Source of the DNA: Ruminococcus sp.
GTDB taxonomy: Bacteria > Bacillota > Clostridia > Oscillospirales > Ruminococcaceae
Reading direction: 5' to 3'
Assembly: GCA_016290875.1 (NCBI GenBank)
Contig: JAEEVL010000006.1
Location: 59,768-123,767, forward strand
DNA: 64,000 nucleotides
Made by a program: the position numbers and the translations under genes. This document shows, in pieces, positions 34,239 to 42,575 of this stretch (position 1 is the first letter of the stretch; each line of letters begins with the position of its first letter). The notes beneath the pieces were generated by a model that was not told the origin of the DNA, searched no databases, and saw nothing but the letters and a program-made list of their open reading frames with translations.

Positions 34239-34538
34239 ATGGGAACAAAGAGCTCGTTAAAGGAACGTACTGACAACAGGGTGAAAGAGCCTAAGCAGTA
34301 CAATGTAATAATGCTGAATGATGATTTCACGACCATGGAATTTGTTGTGTCGGTCCTTGTTGATATTTTCCGCAAGGACGAAGTGACAGCACAGGCTATA
34401 ATGATGAATGTGCATAAGAACGGTCAGGCAGTCGTGGGGAAGTACCCGTACGATATAGCTGTCACCAGGGTGAATACAGTTCATGACAGAGCAAGATCAG
34501 AGGGGTTCCCGTTCAGAATGACCGTAGAGGAGGCGTAA
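34239..34538 (+). CDS. clpS: ClpS, N-degron adaptor of ClpAP
   Basis: 99 residues. ClpS binds proteins bearing Leu, Phe, Tyr or Trp at the N-terminus and hands them to ClpA. The binding pocket is visible: Asn27-Asp28-Asp29 (MLNDDFTTMEFVV) and His59 (NVHKNG). The C-terminus has the typical DIAVTRVNTVHDRAR. An ATG 7 codons earlier is in frame, but GGAG 7 nt before the ATG at 34239 marks the start. It overlaps no gene; clpA starts 1 nt after its stop. Firmicutes usually lack ClpS. Confidence 0.95.
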   Translation: MGTKSSLKERTDNRVKEPKQYNVIMLNDDFTTMEFVVSVLVDIFRKDEVTAQAIMMNVHKNGQAVVGKYPYDIAVTRVNTVHDRARSEGFPFRMTVEEA

Positions 34539-34539
34539 C

Positions 34540-36756
34540 ATGGAGCTTTCAAGAGAAGCAACAAAACTGGTGTATAAGGCGATAGAATACGCTGATTCAA
34601 AAAACTATGAGTTTGTAACTCCGGAGATACTTCTTCTGACAATACTGGATGACAGGAGCTTTTCAGAAGCTTTTGAGAATCACGGCGGCAGTATCGACAG
34701 GCTTCGCAGTGACCTCGAAGGCTATGCTGAGGAATATATCGGCAAGCTTGAAGCTGAACGGCCCGAGCTGTCTGACGGATTCAACAGACTTATGAACTAT
34801 GCGGCAAACAGCGCGTATAACAGCGGAAATAAAGAGGTCTCTCTGCGTCACATCATACATGGAATGTGGTGTCTGGACGAGTGCTATGCCGTTTATTATA
34901 TGGAGAAGCAGGGCGTTTCCGAAGCGGACATCCTGCAGGATATGACAGTCTCTGATGAAACGGAGACCGGGAGCGCTCCCGTGGAAGAAGCAGAGGAGAA
35001 AACTCAGAGCGGCAGCGTTTACGCTCCGTGTCTGAATGAAACTCTCAGGGACGTGAATCCGCTTATCGGACGGCAGGAAGAGCTTGAACGTACTATCCGG
35101 ATACTCTGCCGCAGGGACAAGAACAATCCGCTCCATATCGGTGAACCCGGCGTGGGTAAGACTGCCCTGACCTACGGTCTTGTTGAGCTCATACGCTCTG
35201 GTAAGATACCCGAACCGCTTGCCGGTGCAAAAGTATTCGCGCTCGACCTTGGCGGAATGCTTGCAGGTACGCAGTACAGAGGCGACTTTGAAAAGCGTTT
35301 CAAGAAAGTTCTTGCGGATATAAGCAAGGAGGACAAGCCGATAATCTACATTGACGAGATACATAATCTCGCAGGTGCGGGCGCAGTAGGGGAGAGCTCC
35401 TTCGATGCGTCGAATATGCTGAAACCCTACCTTGCTGACGGTCATATACGCTTCATAGGAGCGACGACCTTCGAGGAATACAAGAAGTACTTCGAGAAGA
35501 ACAAGAGCCTTGTACGGCGCTTTCAGAACGTCGAGATAAAAGAGCCTGACGAGACGGAAACTATCAGGATACTTGAAGGGCTGAAAGCAAGATACGAGAG
35601 CTTCCACGGCGTTAAATACTCAAAGGGAGTCCTTGAATACGCTGTGCATATGAGTGCGAAGTACATAAACGAGCGTTTCCTGCCGGACAAGGCAATAGAC
35701 CTTATCGACGAGGCAGGCGCTTACCGCAGGCTACACCCGACTGAAAGGAAGACTCAGACCGTTGACAAAAACGTCATCAATGAGGTGCTGACAACTGTTT
35801 GCAGAGTTCCGGCCGAGACAGTTTCTGCTGATGATATTTCCGGACTTGCAGGACTCGAAAAGCGCCTGAAAAAGAACATTTTCGGTCAGGACGAAGCCAT
35901 AGACCAGGTCGTGAACGCTGTGAAATTCTCCAAAGCCGGACTGCTTGAAGAGAACAAGCCGCTTGCAAGTCTGCTCTTCGTCGGACCTACCGGTGTGGGA
36001 AAGACCGAGATAGCAAGAAAGCTCGCTGAGGAGCTCGGCGTTAAGCTGATACGCTTCGATATGAGCGAATACGGCGAAAAGCACGCTGTCGCAAAGCTCA
36101 TAGGCGCACCTGCGGGATATGTCGGCTATGAGGACGGAGGACTGCTTACCGAAGCCGTCAGAAAGTCTCCTTCAGCTGTTCTGCTTCTCGATGAGATAGA
36201 GAAGGCTCACGCGGACATTTACAACATTCTCCTGCAGGTAATGGACTACGCAACGCTTACCGATAATCAGGGCAGGAAAGCTGATTTTCGCAATATTATA
36301 GTGATAATGACTTCCAATGCCGGTGCGGACAGGATAGGAAAGACCACTATCGGTTTTCAGAGCGCAAGCCTTAATGCGAGCGTCATTATGGAGTCCGTGA
36401 AGCAGACTTTCCAGCCGGAGTTCCGCAACAGGCTCAACAAGATAGTTGTGTTCAACAGTATGGACGACAGGATGGCAGAGCTTATCGTCGGCAAAAAGCT
36501 GGATGAGCTTGCCAGACAGCTCTCTGCGAAGAAGATAGAGTTTACTGCCGATAAGCGTGCAAGGGCGCTTGTACAGCAGAAGGGCATAAGTCAGGAATTC
36601 GGTGCGCGTGAAGTTGACCGTGTTATCAGGAACGAGATAAAGCCGTTGTTTGTTGATGAGATGCTGTTCGGTAAGCTGAAAAACGGAGGAAAGCTGACTC
36701 TCTCAGCATCTGACGGTGATTTCGTTATAACTGCCGGAAAGAAAGGCAGGGCGTGA
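34540..36756 (+). CDS. clpA: ClpA, unfoldase subunit of ClpAP protease
   Basis: 738 residues, the length of ClpA and shorter than ClpB or ClpC by the lack of a long middle domain. N-terminal double Clp repeat (1-135), linker, first AAA+ module with Walker A GEPGVGKT (201-208) and Walker B IIYIDEI (268-274), second AAA+ module with Walker A GPTGVGKT (482-489) and Walker B LLLDEIE near 548. The tripeptide Ile-Gly-Phe at 604-606 is the ClpP-docking loop. It unfolds ClpS-delivered substrates into ClpP with ATP. Flanked by clpS and aat with 1-nt gaps, so one operon. Confidence 0.93.
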   Translation: MELSREATKLVYKAIEYADSKNYEFVTPEILLLTILDDRSFSEAFENHGGSIDRLRSDLEGYAEEYIGKLEAERPELSDGFNRLMNYAANSAYNSGNKEVSLRHIIHGMWCLDECYAVYYMEKQGVSEADILQDMTVSDETETGSAPVEEAEEKTQSGSVYAPCLNETLRDVNPLIGRQEELERTIRILCRRDKNNPLHIGEPGVGKTALTYGLVELIRSGKIPEPLAGAKVFALDLGGMLAGTQYRGDFEKRFKKVLADISKEDKPIIYIDEIHNLAGAGAVGESSFDASNMLKPYLADGHIRFIGATTFEEYKKYFEKNKSLVRRFQNVEIKEPDETETIRILEGLKARYESFHGVKYSKGVLEYAVHMSAKYINERFLPDKAIDLIDEAGAYRRLHPTERKTQTVDKNVINEVLTTVCRVPAETVSADDISGLAGLEKRLKKNIFGQDEAIDQVVNAVKFSKAGLLEENKPLASLLFVGPTGVGKTEIARKLAEELGVKLIRFDMSEYGEKHAVAKLIGAPAGYVGYEDGGLLTEAVRKSPSAVLLLDEIEKAHADIYNILLQVMDYATLTDNQGRKADFRNIIVIMTSNAGADRIGKTTIGFQSASLNASVIMESVKQTFQPEFRNRLNKIVVFNSMDDRMAELIVGKKLDELARQLSAKKIEFTADKRARALVQQKGISQEFGAREVDRVIRNEIKPLFVDEMLFGKLKNGGKLTLSASDGDFVITAGKKGRA

Positions 36757-36757
36757 A

Positions 36758-37411
36758 ATGGCTGTATACAGTCTCGAAGAGGGGAAGATATATTTCCCGA
36801 AGCCTGAGCTTGCAGACGAGGACGGTTTGCTTGCGGTCGGCGGAGATCTTTCGGTTGAACGCCTTGTGCTCGCTTACAGTAATGGTATATTTCCTTGGTA
36901 CAATCCGGATCAGCCGATTCTTTGGTGGTGTCCGCATGAAAGATTCATTATCAGACCGCATAACATACACATATCGAAGTCGATGAGGAAGTTCATGCGT
37001 CAGCACAGGACGGAGATAAAGCTCAACCGCGATTTTGCGGACACTATCCACCGCTGCCGTACAAAGCGCGAAGACACGGTAGGTACGTGGATAACGGACG
37101 ATATGGAAGCGGCTTATTGTGAACTTAACAGATACGGTCTTGCTTACAGTGTCGAAGCTTTTATTGACGATGAGCTTGCAGGCGGACTGTACGGCGTTTG
37201 CATTGGCAGATGCTTTTTCGGTGAGAGTATGTTCTCAGAAAGGGAAAACGGTTCAAAGGTCGCACTTATCCTGCTTGCTCAGCTTCTTGAGAAGAATTCT
37301 TTCGTTATGATAGACTGTCAGTTCCATACAGACCACCTTGAAAGTATGGGCGGTGAGCGGATAGACTGGGAGGAGTACCGGAAGATGCTTGATGAGGGAC
37401 TGGAGGAATAA
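36758..37411 (+). CDS. aat: leucyl/phenylalanyl-tRNA-protein transferase
   Basis: 217 residues. Aat adds Leu or Phe from charged tRNA to proteins with N-terminal Lys or Arg, creating the destabilising residues ClpS reads. Motifs: FPKPELADEDGLLAVGGDLS, GIFPWYNPDQPILWWCPHER, GGLYGVCIGRCFFGESMFS and MIDCQFHTDHLESMGG. Full length. Starts 1 nt after clpA. No clear terminator follows; instead a dispersed repeat begins 18 nt after the stop, and a decayed copy of this gene's 3' end lies at 46683-46790. Confidence 0.95.
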   Translation: MAVYSLEEGKIYFPKPELADEDGLLAVGGDLSVERLVLAYSNGIFPWYNPDQPILWWCPHERFIIRPHNIHISKSMRKFMRQHRTEIKLNRDFADTIHRCRTKREDTVGTWITDDMEAAYCELNRYGLAYSVEAFIDDELAGGLYGVCIGRCFFGESMFSERENGSKVALILLAQLLEKNSFVMIDCQFHTDHLESMGGERIDWEEYRKMLDEGLEE

Positions 37412-37428
37412 GCTCCTTATACTGCGGA

Positions 37429-37550
37429 ACACGCCCCCCGAACCTGAAAACACGCCCCTACACACCCTTACAACACACCCTGAATGACGGTATATAGCCG
37501 AATACACACCTGCACACCCTGAATACAGGTCAGTTCTTATATATATTTCT
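37429..37550 (+). repeat. dispersed ACACRCC-rich repeat, copy A
   Basis: About 120 bp with six ACACGCC/ACACACC-type heptamers, the core TGAATGACGGTATATAGCC, and the tail CAGTTCTTATATATAT. Copies lie at 46808-46926 (same strand) and 49471-49595 (opposite strand). It encodes no protein I can see. Confidence 0.8.
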
Positions 37551-37932
37551 ATTACGAAACCACCGGAAAACAAAATTAATCCATACAAAAAATCGCAGGT
37601 ATACTGACTGCTTGTCTTAACGGACATATCAGACTGGAATTGTCAAGAAATGTGCAGTCAGAGAATACCCAAAATCTTGGATAGGCAGGAGTCAGGCAAC
37701 ATGATGAGTAAGCTGCTTTGAAGTTCTAAATGCCACAGGTGGGAGGCCGCCTTCATTGAAGCTGTTTATCCTTTGTGTATTGTAGACTGAATATCACTTG
37801 CTGCAATGATGCAGCGGCCTCTTATGTTTTCATAGGAGGTCTTTTCTGTTTTATCAGCATTGTCTGTGGTGCTTATTCGATAGCTGCAAGAAGTTTATCG
37901 CGGCGGTTATATCGTTTCTCAACCCTGAGACA
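37551..37932. other. gene-free stretch with a possible structured RNA
   Basis: GAGGCCGC (37743-37750) pairs with GCGGCCTC (37814-37821), enclosing hairpins CTTCA/TGAAG and GCTGCA/TGCAGC, an arrangement like a multi-branched RNA. The frame of the following ORF is open through the last 100 bases, so this may also be decayed coding sequence. Confidence 0.4.
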
Positions 37933-38346
37933 ATGGAGGTCTATACACCTAACACCGGTCAGACAAAGAACCTTATTACCGGTGAAGAAAGAGCTGAGTT
38001 AAGAGGGAAAAGGCAGTATATTCAAGGTCCTGACGGGAAGATGAAAGGCAGTAAAAGTGTCAGCGGTGGAGGTTCCGCAAAAGGTGTTGACAAATCTGAG
38101 AAAAGTGATACAATAGAGAAAAGACCGAAATCTCAAAAAATCGGCAAAAAGGAAAAAACAAGGCTTGAACATCAAATAGCGTCCGATTTTCCTAATCTAA
38201 AGCCAGGTCAATCTATGAACTATGAAAATCGAAATCATTTTTATCAATTCACAACGATTGATACCGGAAAATATCACTTTACTTACAAGATAAAACTTGA
38301 AGGAAATCAAGATGTTATCAGAAAAATCAGAAAGGGAGAACTGTAA
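37933..38346 (+). CDS. possible C-terminal remnant of a polymorphic toxin
   Basis: 137 residues, strongly basic. The frame is open upstream of the ATG and no ribosome binding site precedes it, so the real protein probably began earlier and has lost its N-terminus. The middle (GPDGKMKGSKSVSGGGSAKG) is a Gly/Ser linker of the sort that joins phage head or secreted proteins to C-terminal toxin domains; the last 60 residues would be the toxin. I recognise no named toxin family. The next gene overlaps its stop by 1 nt and encodes a small acidic protein, the usual arrangement of toxin and immunity. Confidence 0.5.
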   Translation: MEVYTPNTGQTKNLITGEERAELRGKRQYIQGPDGKMKGSKSVSGGGSAKGVDKSEKSDTIEKRPKSQKIGKKEKTRLEHQIASDFPNLKPGQSMNYENRNHFYQFTTIDTGKYHFTYKIKLEGNQDVIRKIRKGEL

Positions 38347-38633
38347 TGAAAAATGAACTTACCAAAAATGAAGAAAAGCTTATCGAAGCTATGCGTTCAT
38401 TGGAATATGCAGAAACTCAATCTCCTGAATATGCGAAAAAAGATAAAAACAATGGTATAATAATCGTCTATCTTACCGCACATCAGTTTGGATGTGCTGA
38501 CGATATGCTTGCAGTTGTAGAAAAAAACAAAGGCAAGACTTTTCAGGAGGTAATGGAAGCGCTCAAAGATGAAGGCTTCTTTCCTGAACCTGAAATAGTT
38601 GACGATGACGAGCTTGACGATGATGAAAAATAA
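38346..38633 (+). CDS. small acidic protein, possible immunity protein
   Basis: 95 residues with an acidic tail (EPEIVDDDELDDDEK) and no signal peptide. Overlaps the stop of the basic ORF before it (TAATG), so translation is coupled. Charge complementarity, size and position suggest an immunity protein; no family is recognised. A strong terminator follows at 38701. Confidence 0.55.
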   Translation: MKNELTKNEEKLIEAMRSLEYAETQSPEYAKKDKNNGIIIVYLTAHQFGCADDMLAVVEKNKGKTFQEVMEALKDEGFFPEPEIVDDDELDDDEK

Positions 38634-38700
38634 CGGATAGACTAATTTGAGCGTTCACACTTATATTTGTGCAGTCAACTGCACACTAAATACAGTAAAA

Positions 38701-38745
38701 AGCGTTTGCTAAGGACATAAATGTCCTCAGCAGGCGCTATTTTTA
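38701..38745 (+). terminator. rho-independent terminator
   Basis: AGCGTTTGCT / AGCAGGCGCT outer stem with an inner GGACAT/TGTCC hairpin, followed by ATTTTT. Confidence 0.85.
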
Positions 38746-38773
38746 TACCCTGACGCAGAAAGGAGTTGATAAA

Positions 38774-38884
38774 ATGCGTATTGAAAGTAAGAGGCGACGG
38801 AGTGCGTATAAATGGCTACGTAAACGTCACAGGAAAGCATTCACGCCGGGTATCAACACCGACCCGGGACTTGCGCTGACATAG
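38774..38884 (+). CDS. 36-residue basic peptide ORF
   Basis: AAAGGAGTTGATAAA precedes an ATG opening 36 codons, very basic (RRRSAYKWLRKRHRKA). The binding site is good; function unknown. It may be a remnant or an unrecognised small protein. The 230 bases after it contain only a GGCACA/TGTGCC inverted repeat. Confidence 0.4.
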   Translation: MRIESKRRRSAYKWLRKRHRKAFTPGINTDPGLALT

Positions 38885-39117
38885 TAAAAATGCTAAAATA
38901 GTACCAGTGAGGAAATCGGAAAGGCACAACAACTATGCCGGCAGCAGAAGAAGTTCATAGGGAACTGTGCCGAAGCTGAAAAAAATATTTCAAAAACCGT
39001 GTCACAGTTTCAGTACTTGCTTTGTATGTTATAAGTGAAAGCAGATCTGTTTGGAGAATGCCAGTATACAAAACTATCGTACTGTACAGTCTCAAATATT
39101 ATGAAAGGAGTCAAGGA

Positions 39118-39669
39118 ATGAGTGAAAGCGAGATCAATGACAAGCTGAAGCATTCGTCTGATGATGGCCATCGTGCTTTATTTGATCATTACTACAACTA
39201 TGTATATGCGATCACGCTGCGTATCCTTCGCGGTATCGTACCCATGCGGGATATAGAAGAATGTGTCGTTGATACATTTGCGGATGTTATGCTGAACTAT
39301 GATCCTGATAAAGGCGGCTCACTGAAAGCTTACGTAGGAACGATCGCCAAAAGGAACTCCATAAATATGCTGAGAAGATCGACCAGGAGATCAAACAATA
39401 CTATCTCTATTGACAGCGATGATTTCGGCGAGATCGTTTCCGGTACTGATGTAGAGCAGACTGCTGAAAACATGGATGTTTCCGAAGCATTAAGCAACGC
39501 AATAAAGGCACTCGGCGAACCTGACTCCATTATCATAATACAAAAATACTTCTACGACAGAAAGTCGTCAGAGATCGGAAGATTAGTAGGGCTTTCGCCA
39601 ACAGCTGTACGTGCCAGGATAAGCCGCGCAATGAAAAAACTGAAAAAAGATCTTGCAGACTTTTGTTGA
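39118..39669 (+). CDS. ECF-type RNA polymerase sigma factor
   Basis: 183 residues. Region 2 (ALFDHYYNYVYAITLRIL, then EECVVDTFADVM) recognises the -10, and the C-terminal region 4 (KSSEIGRLVGLSPTAVRARI) the -35. The frame opens 32 codons earlier, but AAAGGAG lies 7 nt before the ATG at 39118. The next gene, 16 nt downstream, encodes a membrane protein that is the probable anti-sigma factor. Target promoters are not evident in the window. Confidence 0.85.
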   Translation: MSESEINDKLKHSSDDGHRALFDHYYNYVYAITLRILRGIVPMRDIEECVVDTFADVMLNYDPDKGGSLKAYVGTIAKRNSINMLRRSTRRSNNTISIDSDDFGEIVSGTDVEQTAENMDVSEALSNAIKALGEPDSIIIIQKYFYDRKSSEIGRLVGLSPTAVRARISRAMKKLKKDLADFC

Positions 39670-39685
39670 TAAGGAGTGACTAAGT

Positions 39686-40858
39686 ATGAAAGCCAAAAGG
39701 AGAATAATCAATATGCTGAGAAATCCCGATGAAAAGACTCTGGAAAGACTGTCTTCTGAATTTCCTCAGGCAGAACAGAGCCATAAGGATAAAATGTACG
39801 AAAAAGTAAAAGAACGAATGAACTATAATGATAATGAAAATGACAATGTATTCGCTGTTGAAGTCAGCGGTGTTGAAAAATACACACGCCGTCATCTGTG
39901 GAAGAGAGTTTCCGCAGCAGCAATGAGCATTGCCCTTGCAGGCGGAGCTTTGGGCGGTGGTCTGTTTATGCTGAAAAACAACAGCAGCAAAAAGCAGTCA
40001 GCTGAAATATCCAAGGCAGCAGCTGTTGTGAGCGATACTGAAACTACGGCGAACAGCGTGATCGCTGAAACAAGTGCTGAACAGAAAATAGATCAGTCTG
40101 ATGTAGATAAGAACCTGATATTTGCAATTTGTGAAAACGGCATGACAAAGATCTATGATAAAGTATCATATTCTTATGAATACCGGTCTGATTATACTAC
40201 CGGTTACCATATGGAAGCAAAAGCCAGAGTTTATGTTGACAGTACTCAGGATACAGCAGTAAAACAAACAACCGGCGGATATTACAGGAACGATGGAAGT
40301 ACAGTGGATCATAATGATTATATCGAGATCTTTGATAATAACACTGTTGCCGGTATAAGTGAGGCTGTCAGCTCTGATGCAGGCGGCAAAAAAGAGTTCT
40401 ATACCTTCAACAGTGACGTTTCAGATATGACAGTTATTGATGAAACAGTGAAAGAAAAGGAGCTTCTTGAGAATTTTGACAACTGGGAAATTACAGGCTT
40501 TGAGGAATACCTTGGCAGAAAATGTGCAGTCATAAGCGGAACATCAGATATTAAGATCAAATATCTTATTGATGAAGAAGAAAGCTTTGATATATGCACT
40601 TGTGAATTTACAGCCATGATCGATTATGAAACAGGTATATGGATGAAGAGGGACATAAAGGATACTAATTTTGATCATGCACATTTTACCTACACAATTA
40701 CCGATATAGCTTTTGCAGATGACGCAAAATCACCTATGACAAAAGATGAATTCAAACGCTCTGCACTTAATGACTGCGTAAAGCGTATTTGTGACGAAGA
40801 CAAACAGACATACACATTTGAATCGGTCAATGAATCCGATCTTGCTTTTCTTGATTAA
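39686..40858 (+). CDS. probable membrane anti-sigma factor
   Basis: 390 residues: a cytoplasmic segment of about 75 residues, one membrane helix (76-97), a Ser/Thr linker and an exported domain of about 250 residues that I do not recognise. Pairing with an ECF sigma gene 16 nt upstream and this topology are typical of sigma/anti-sigma couples. The exported part may sense an envelope signal. AAGGAGTGA precedes the ATG. The partnership is inferred from context alone. Confidence 0.65.
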   Translation: MKAKRRIINMLRNPDEKTLERLSSEFPQAEQSHKDKMYEKVKERMNYNDNENDNVFAVEVSGVEKYTRRHLWKRVSAAAMSIALAGGALGGGLFMLKNNSSKKQSAEISKAAAVVSDTETTANSVIAETSAEQKIDQSDVDKNLIFAICENGMTKIYDKVSYSYEYRSDYTTGYHMEAKARVYVDSTQDTAVKQTTGGYYRNDGSTVDHNDYIEIFDNNTVAGISEAVSSDAGGKKEFYTFNSDVSDMTVIDETVKEKELLENFDNWEITGFEEYLGRKCAVISGTSDIKIKYLIDEEESFDICTCEFTAMIDYETGIWMKRDIKDTNFDHAHFTYTITDIAFADDAKSPMTKDEFKRSALNDCVKRICDEDKQTYTFESVNESDLAFLD

Positions 40859-40896
40859 GTCATAGCAGGCATTCAGTATAACCATTATAGAATAAC

Positions 40897-40934
40897 AGCA
40901 CCTCTCTGAGATAGATCAGGGAGGTGCCGGTTTT
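40897..40934 (+). terminator. terminator of the sigma/anti-sigma operon
   Basis: CACCTCTCTGA / TCAGGGAGGTG stem, then CGGTTTTA. Confidence 0.75.
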
Positions 40935-40964
40935 ATCTCTGACACACGCCTCTGCAAAAAACGA

Positions 40965-41004
40965 AATCGCCCTCCTGTGAAAACACAAGAGAGCGTTTTT
41001 TCAT
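40965..41004. terminator. terminator between convergent genes
   Basis: CGCCCTCCTGTG-AAAA-CACAAGAGAGCG imperfect stem followed by TTTTTT on the plus strand, and A-rich on the other side, so it may serve both directions. Confidence 0.65.
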
Positions 41005-41045
41005 TTATTATATCAGGAGATGAACACAGCTGAGTATTTCAGAAA

Positions 41046-42233
41046 TCAGAAACCTGAAAGCGAAGATAGTTTAACGTTGCCAACACGTACTTTGCACATT
41101 AAATTCTTACAATTAGCAAAAGCGTAATCGCATACGGTAATATCTCCTGCGTATAACTGAACGCAAGGAATTCCCGAATACTCGAATGCCGACACTCCGA
41201 TAGTCAGCGGACCGGCACCTTTTCTATTTTCAAAAATCATCTTTGAGCCGAGGTTTGAATCTCCAAAGAATGCATAATCTCCGATATATTCGATCGTAGC
41301 CGGCATATTAGTGGATTTTAATGCGGTGCAGTCACAGAAAGCGCTTTCACCGATGCTCTTTGTGTTTGAAAGAGTGAGTTCTTCAAGGCCGGTGCAGTAT
41401 AAGAACGCATTGTCGCCGATAGTTGGTGAATTGACCTTTGCTACCCTTATTTTATCGCAGTTTGCAAAGCAGTTGTTGCCGACGGAGGAAGCCGTAAAGT
41501 TAACATAGCCGAGTTTCTTACAGCCGTTAAACGCACCATTGCCGAGTGTTTTGCATGTTGCATCGTTAACCCAGTCACCAAATGAGGTCATACCGCTCCT
41601 TGAAAAAGCTCTGGTACCGATATTTCCAAATTTCGGAGCAATGGTATGGTTTGAGGAATCATACTGCTGGATATGAGTGAACTGATCACATTCGTAAAAT
41701 GCGTAGTCGCCTATCGTAAGCTCCTTGTCGCCGATAAGAATGTTGGCAAGGTTTGTACATCCGTAAAAAGCTCTGTTGCCAATTTTCGAGATCGAGCTGC
41801 CGCCTTTGACTGTCAGCGGGCCGTAGGATGATCCGCCCGGATGATATGTGGTTCCGTAGACTTTATTCTGACCGTAACAACGAACCAAAAAGATATTTGT
41901 CTGTCCCCTGAATGCGTCATCACCTATTGCAACAACGTCCGTGTCGTCGATCTGTTTAGGAATATTTATGGTCGACTTGGGTTTATGGGTTTGACAACCG
42001 GTGATAACTACGCCCTCGGAGGTTTTGGAGTAGAAAAGCTCAAAATTCTCGTAGTAATCATAAAAAATATTACCGTAGTATTTTCCTGATGATTGTGCGG
42101 TGGTTCCTTCAGCTGCTGAAGCAGTGATAGTATTAACATTGATGTCAGGGAAAGCGGTTGTCATGCTGAGCGGTGCGCAGAGCGTTAATGCAGTAAGTGC
42201 AGCGGCAATTCCGCGTTTTATCTTATTGTTCAT
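41046..42233 (-). CDS. secreted BspA-like LRR protein (copy 1)
   Basis: 395 residues. Signal peptide 1-41 (ends TASAA), then BspA-like leucine-rich repeats to the C-terminus (GNRAFYGCTNL, GDYAFYECDQF and similar LRR_5 units). No dockerin, anchor or enzyme domain, so it is released or held by other means. Likely adhesin or binding protein. Very similar to the protein at 45270-46475, including about 200 bp upstream. AAGGAGAAAATTA precedes the ATG. Confidence 0.85.
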   Translation of the reverse strand: MNNKIKRGIAAALTALTLCAPLSMTTAFPDINVNTITASAAEGTTAQSSGKYYGNIFYDYYENFELFYSKTSEGVVITGCQTHKPKSTINIPKQIDDTDVVAIGDDAFRGQTNIFLVRCYGQNKVYGTTYHPGGSSYGPLTVKGGSSISKIGNRAFYGCTNLANILIGDKELTIGDYAFYECDQFTHIQQYDSSNHTIAPKFGNIGTRAFSRSGMTSFGDWVNDATCKTLGNGAFNGCKKLGYVNFTASSVGNNCFANCDKIRVAKVNSPTIGDNAFLYCTGLEELTLSNTKSIGESAFCDCTALKSTNMPATIEYIGDYAFFGDSNLGSKMIFENRKGAGPLTIGVSAFEYSGIPCVQLYAGDITVCDYAFANCKNLMCKVRVGNVKLSSLSGF

Positions 42234-42274
42234 GATCTAATTTTCTCCTTATAATAATATTTAAAAACGTTATT

Positions 42275-42293
42275 TGTAGTGTGCACATCTACA
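42275..42293 (-). promoter_or_regulatory. near-palindrome in the LRR gene leader
   Basis: TGTAGTGTGCACATCTACA, between the -10 box and the start codon, identical at 46516-46534 before the paralogue. It may be an operator or RNA hairpin. Confidence 0.5.
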
Positions 42294-42313
42294 TATCAAT
42301 TGATTACACGCAT

Positions 42314-42343
42314 ATTATACATTAGTTTTACTTTTGAAGTCAA
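42314..42343 (-). promoter_or_regulatory. promoter of LRR copy 1
   Basis: TTGACT (42343-42338), 18-nt spacer, TATAAT (42319-42314) on the minus strand. Confidence 0.7.
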
Positions 42344-42355
42344 TACAAAAACAGT

Positions 42356-42424
42356 AAGTTGCTTTATTTGTATTGCAAGTTGCATTATTGCAGGATAAGT
42401 TGCATTTTTTCAAGTCTAAGTTGC
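42356..42424 (-). promoter_or_regulatory. four phased AAGTTGC boxes
   Basis: AAGTTGC on the plus strand at 42356, 42377, 42397 and 42418, spaced 21, 20 and 21 bp, beginning 12 bp upstream of the -35 box. The same array precedes the paralogue. Direct repeats two helical turns apart suggest binding of a regulator on one DNA face. Confidence 0.7.
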
Positions 42425-42493
42425 ACAGAGGTGTATTTTGGAGTCAGAGCTCAGGATCACAGACCATAGATAAGATTTCCTGTGGAATAACTA

Positions 42494-42522
42494 TTGACAT
42501 TGATAACAATTTGTCATATAAT
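42494..42522 (+). promoter_or_regulatory. promoter of the CHAP-like multi-dockerin gene
   Basis: TTGACA (42494-42499), 17-nt spacer, TATAAT (42517-42522). Confidence 0.85.
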
Positions 42523-42575
42523 AGCATTATGTTGCTTTTTTTGCAGCAAATATTAAACTATAACAGGAGAAAAAC

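Noticed and set aside
34663..35607. 314-codon ORF antisense to clpA
   Set aside because: Frame shadow of a strongly conserved gene; no binding site or family.
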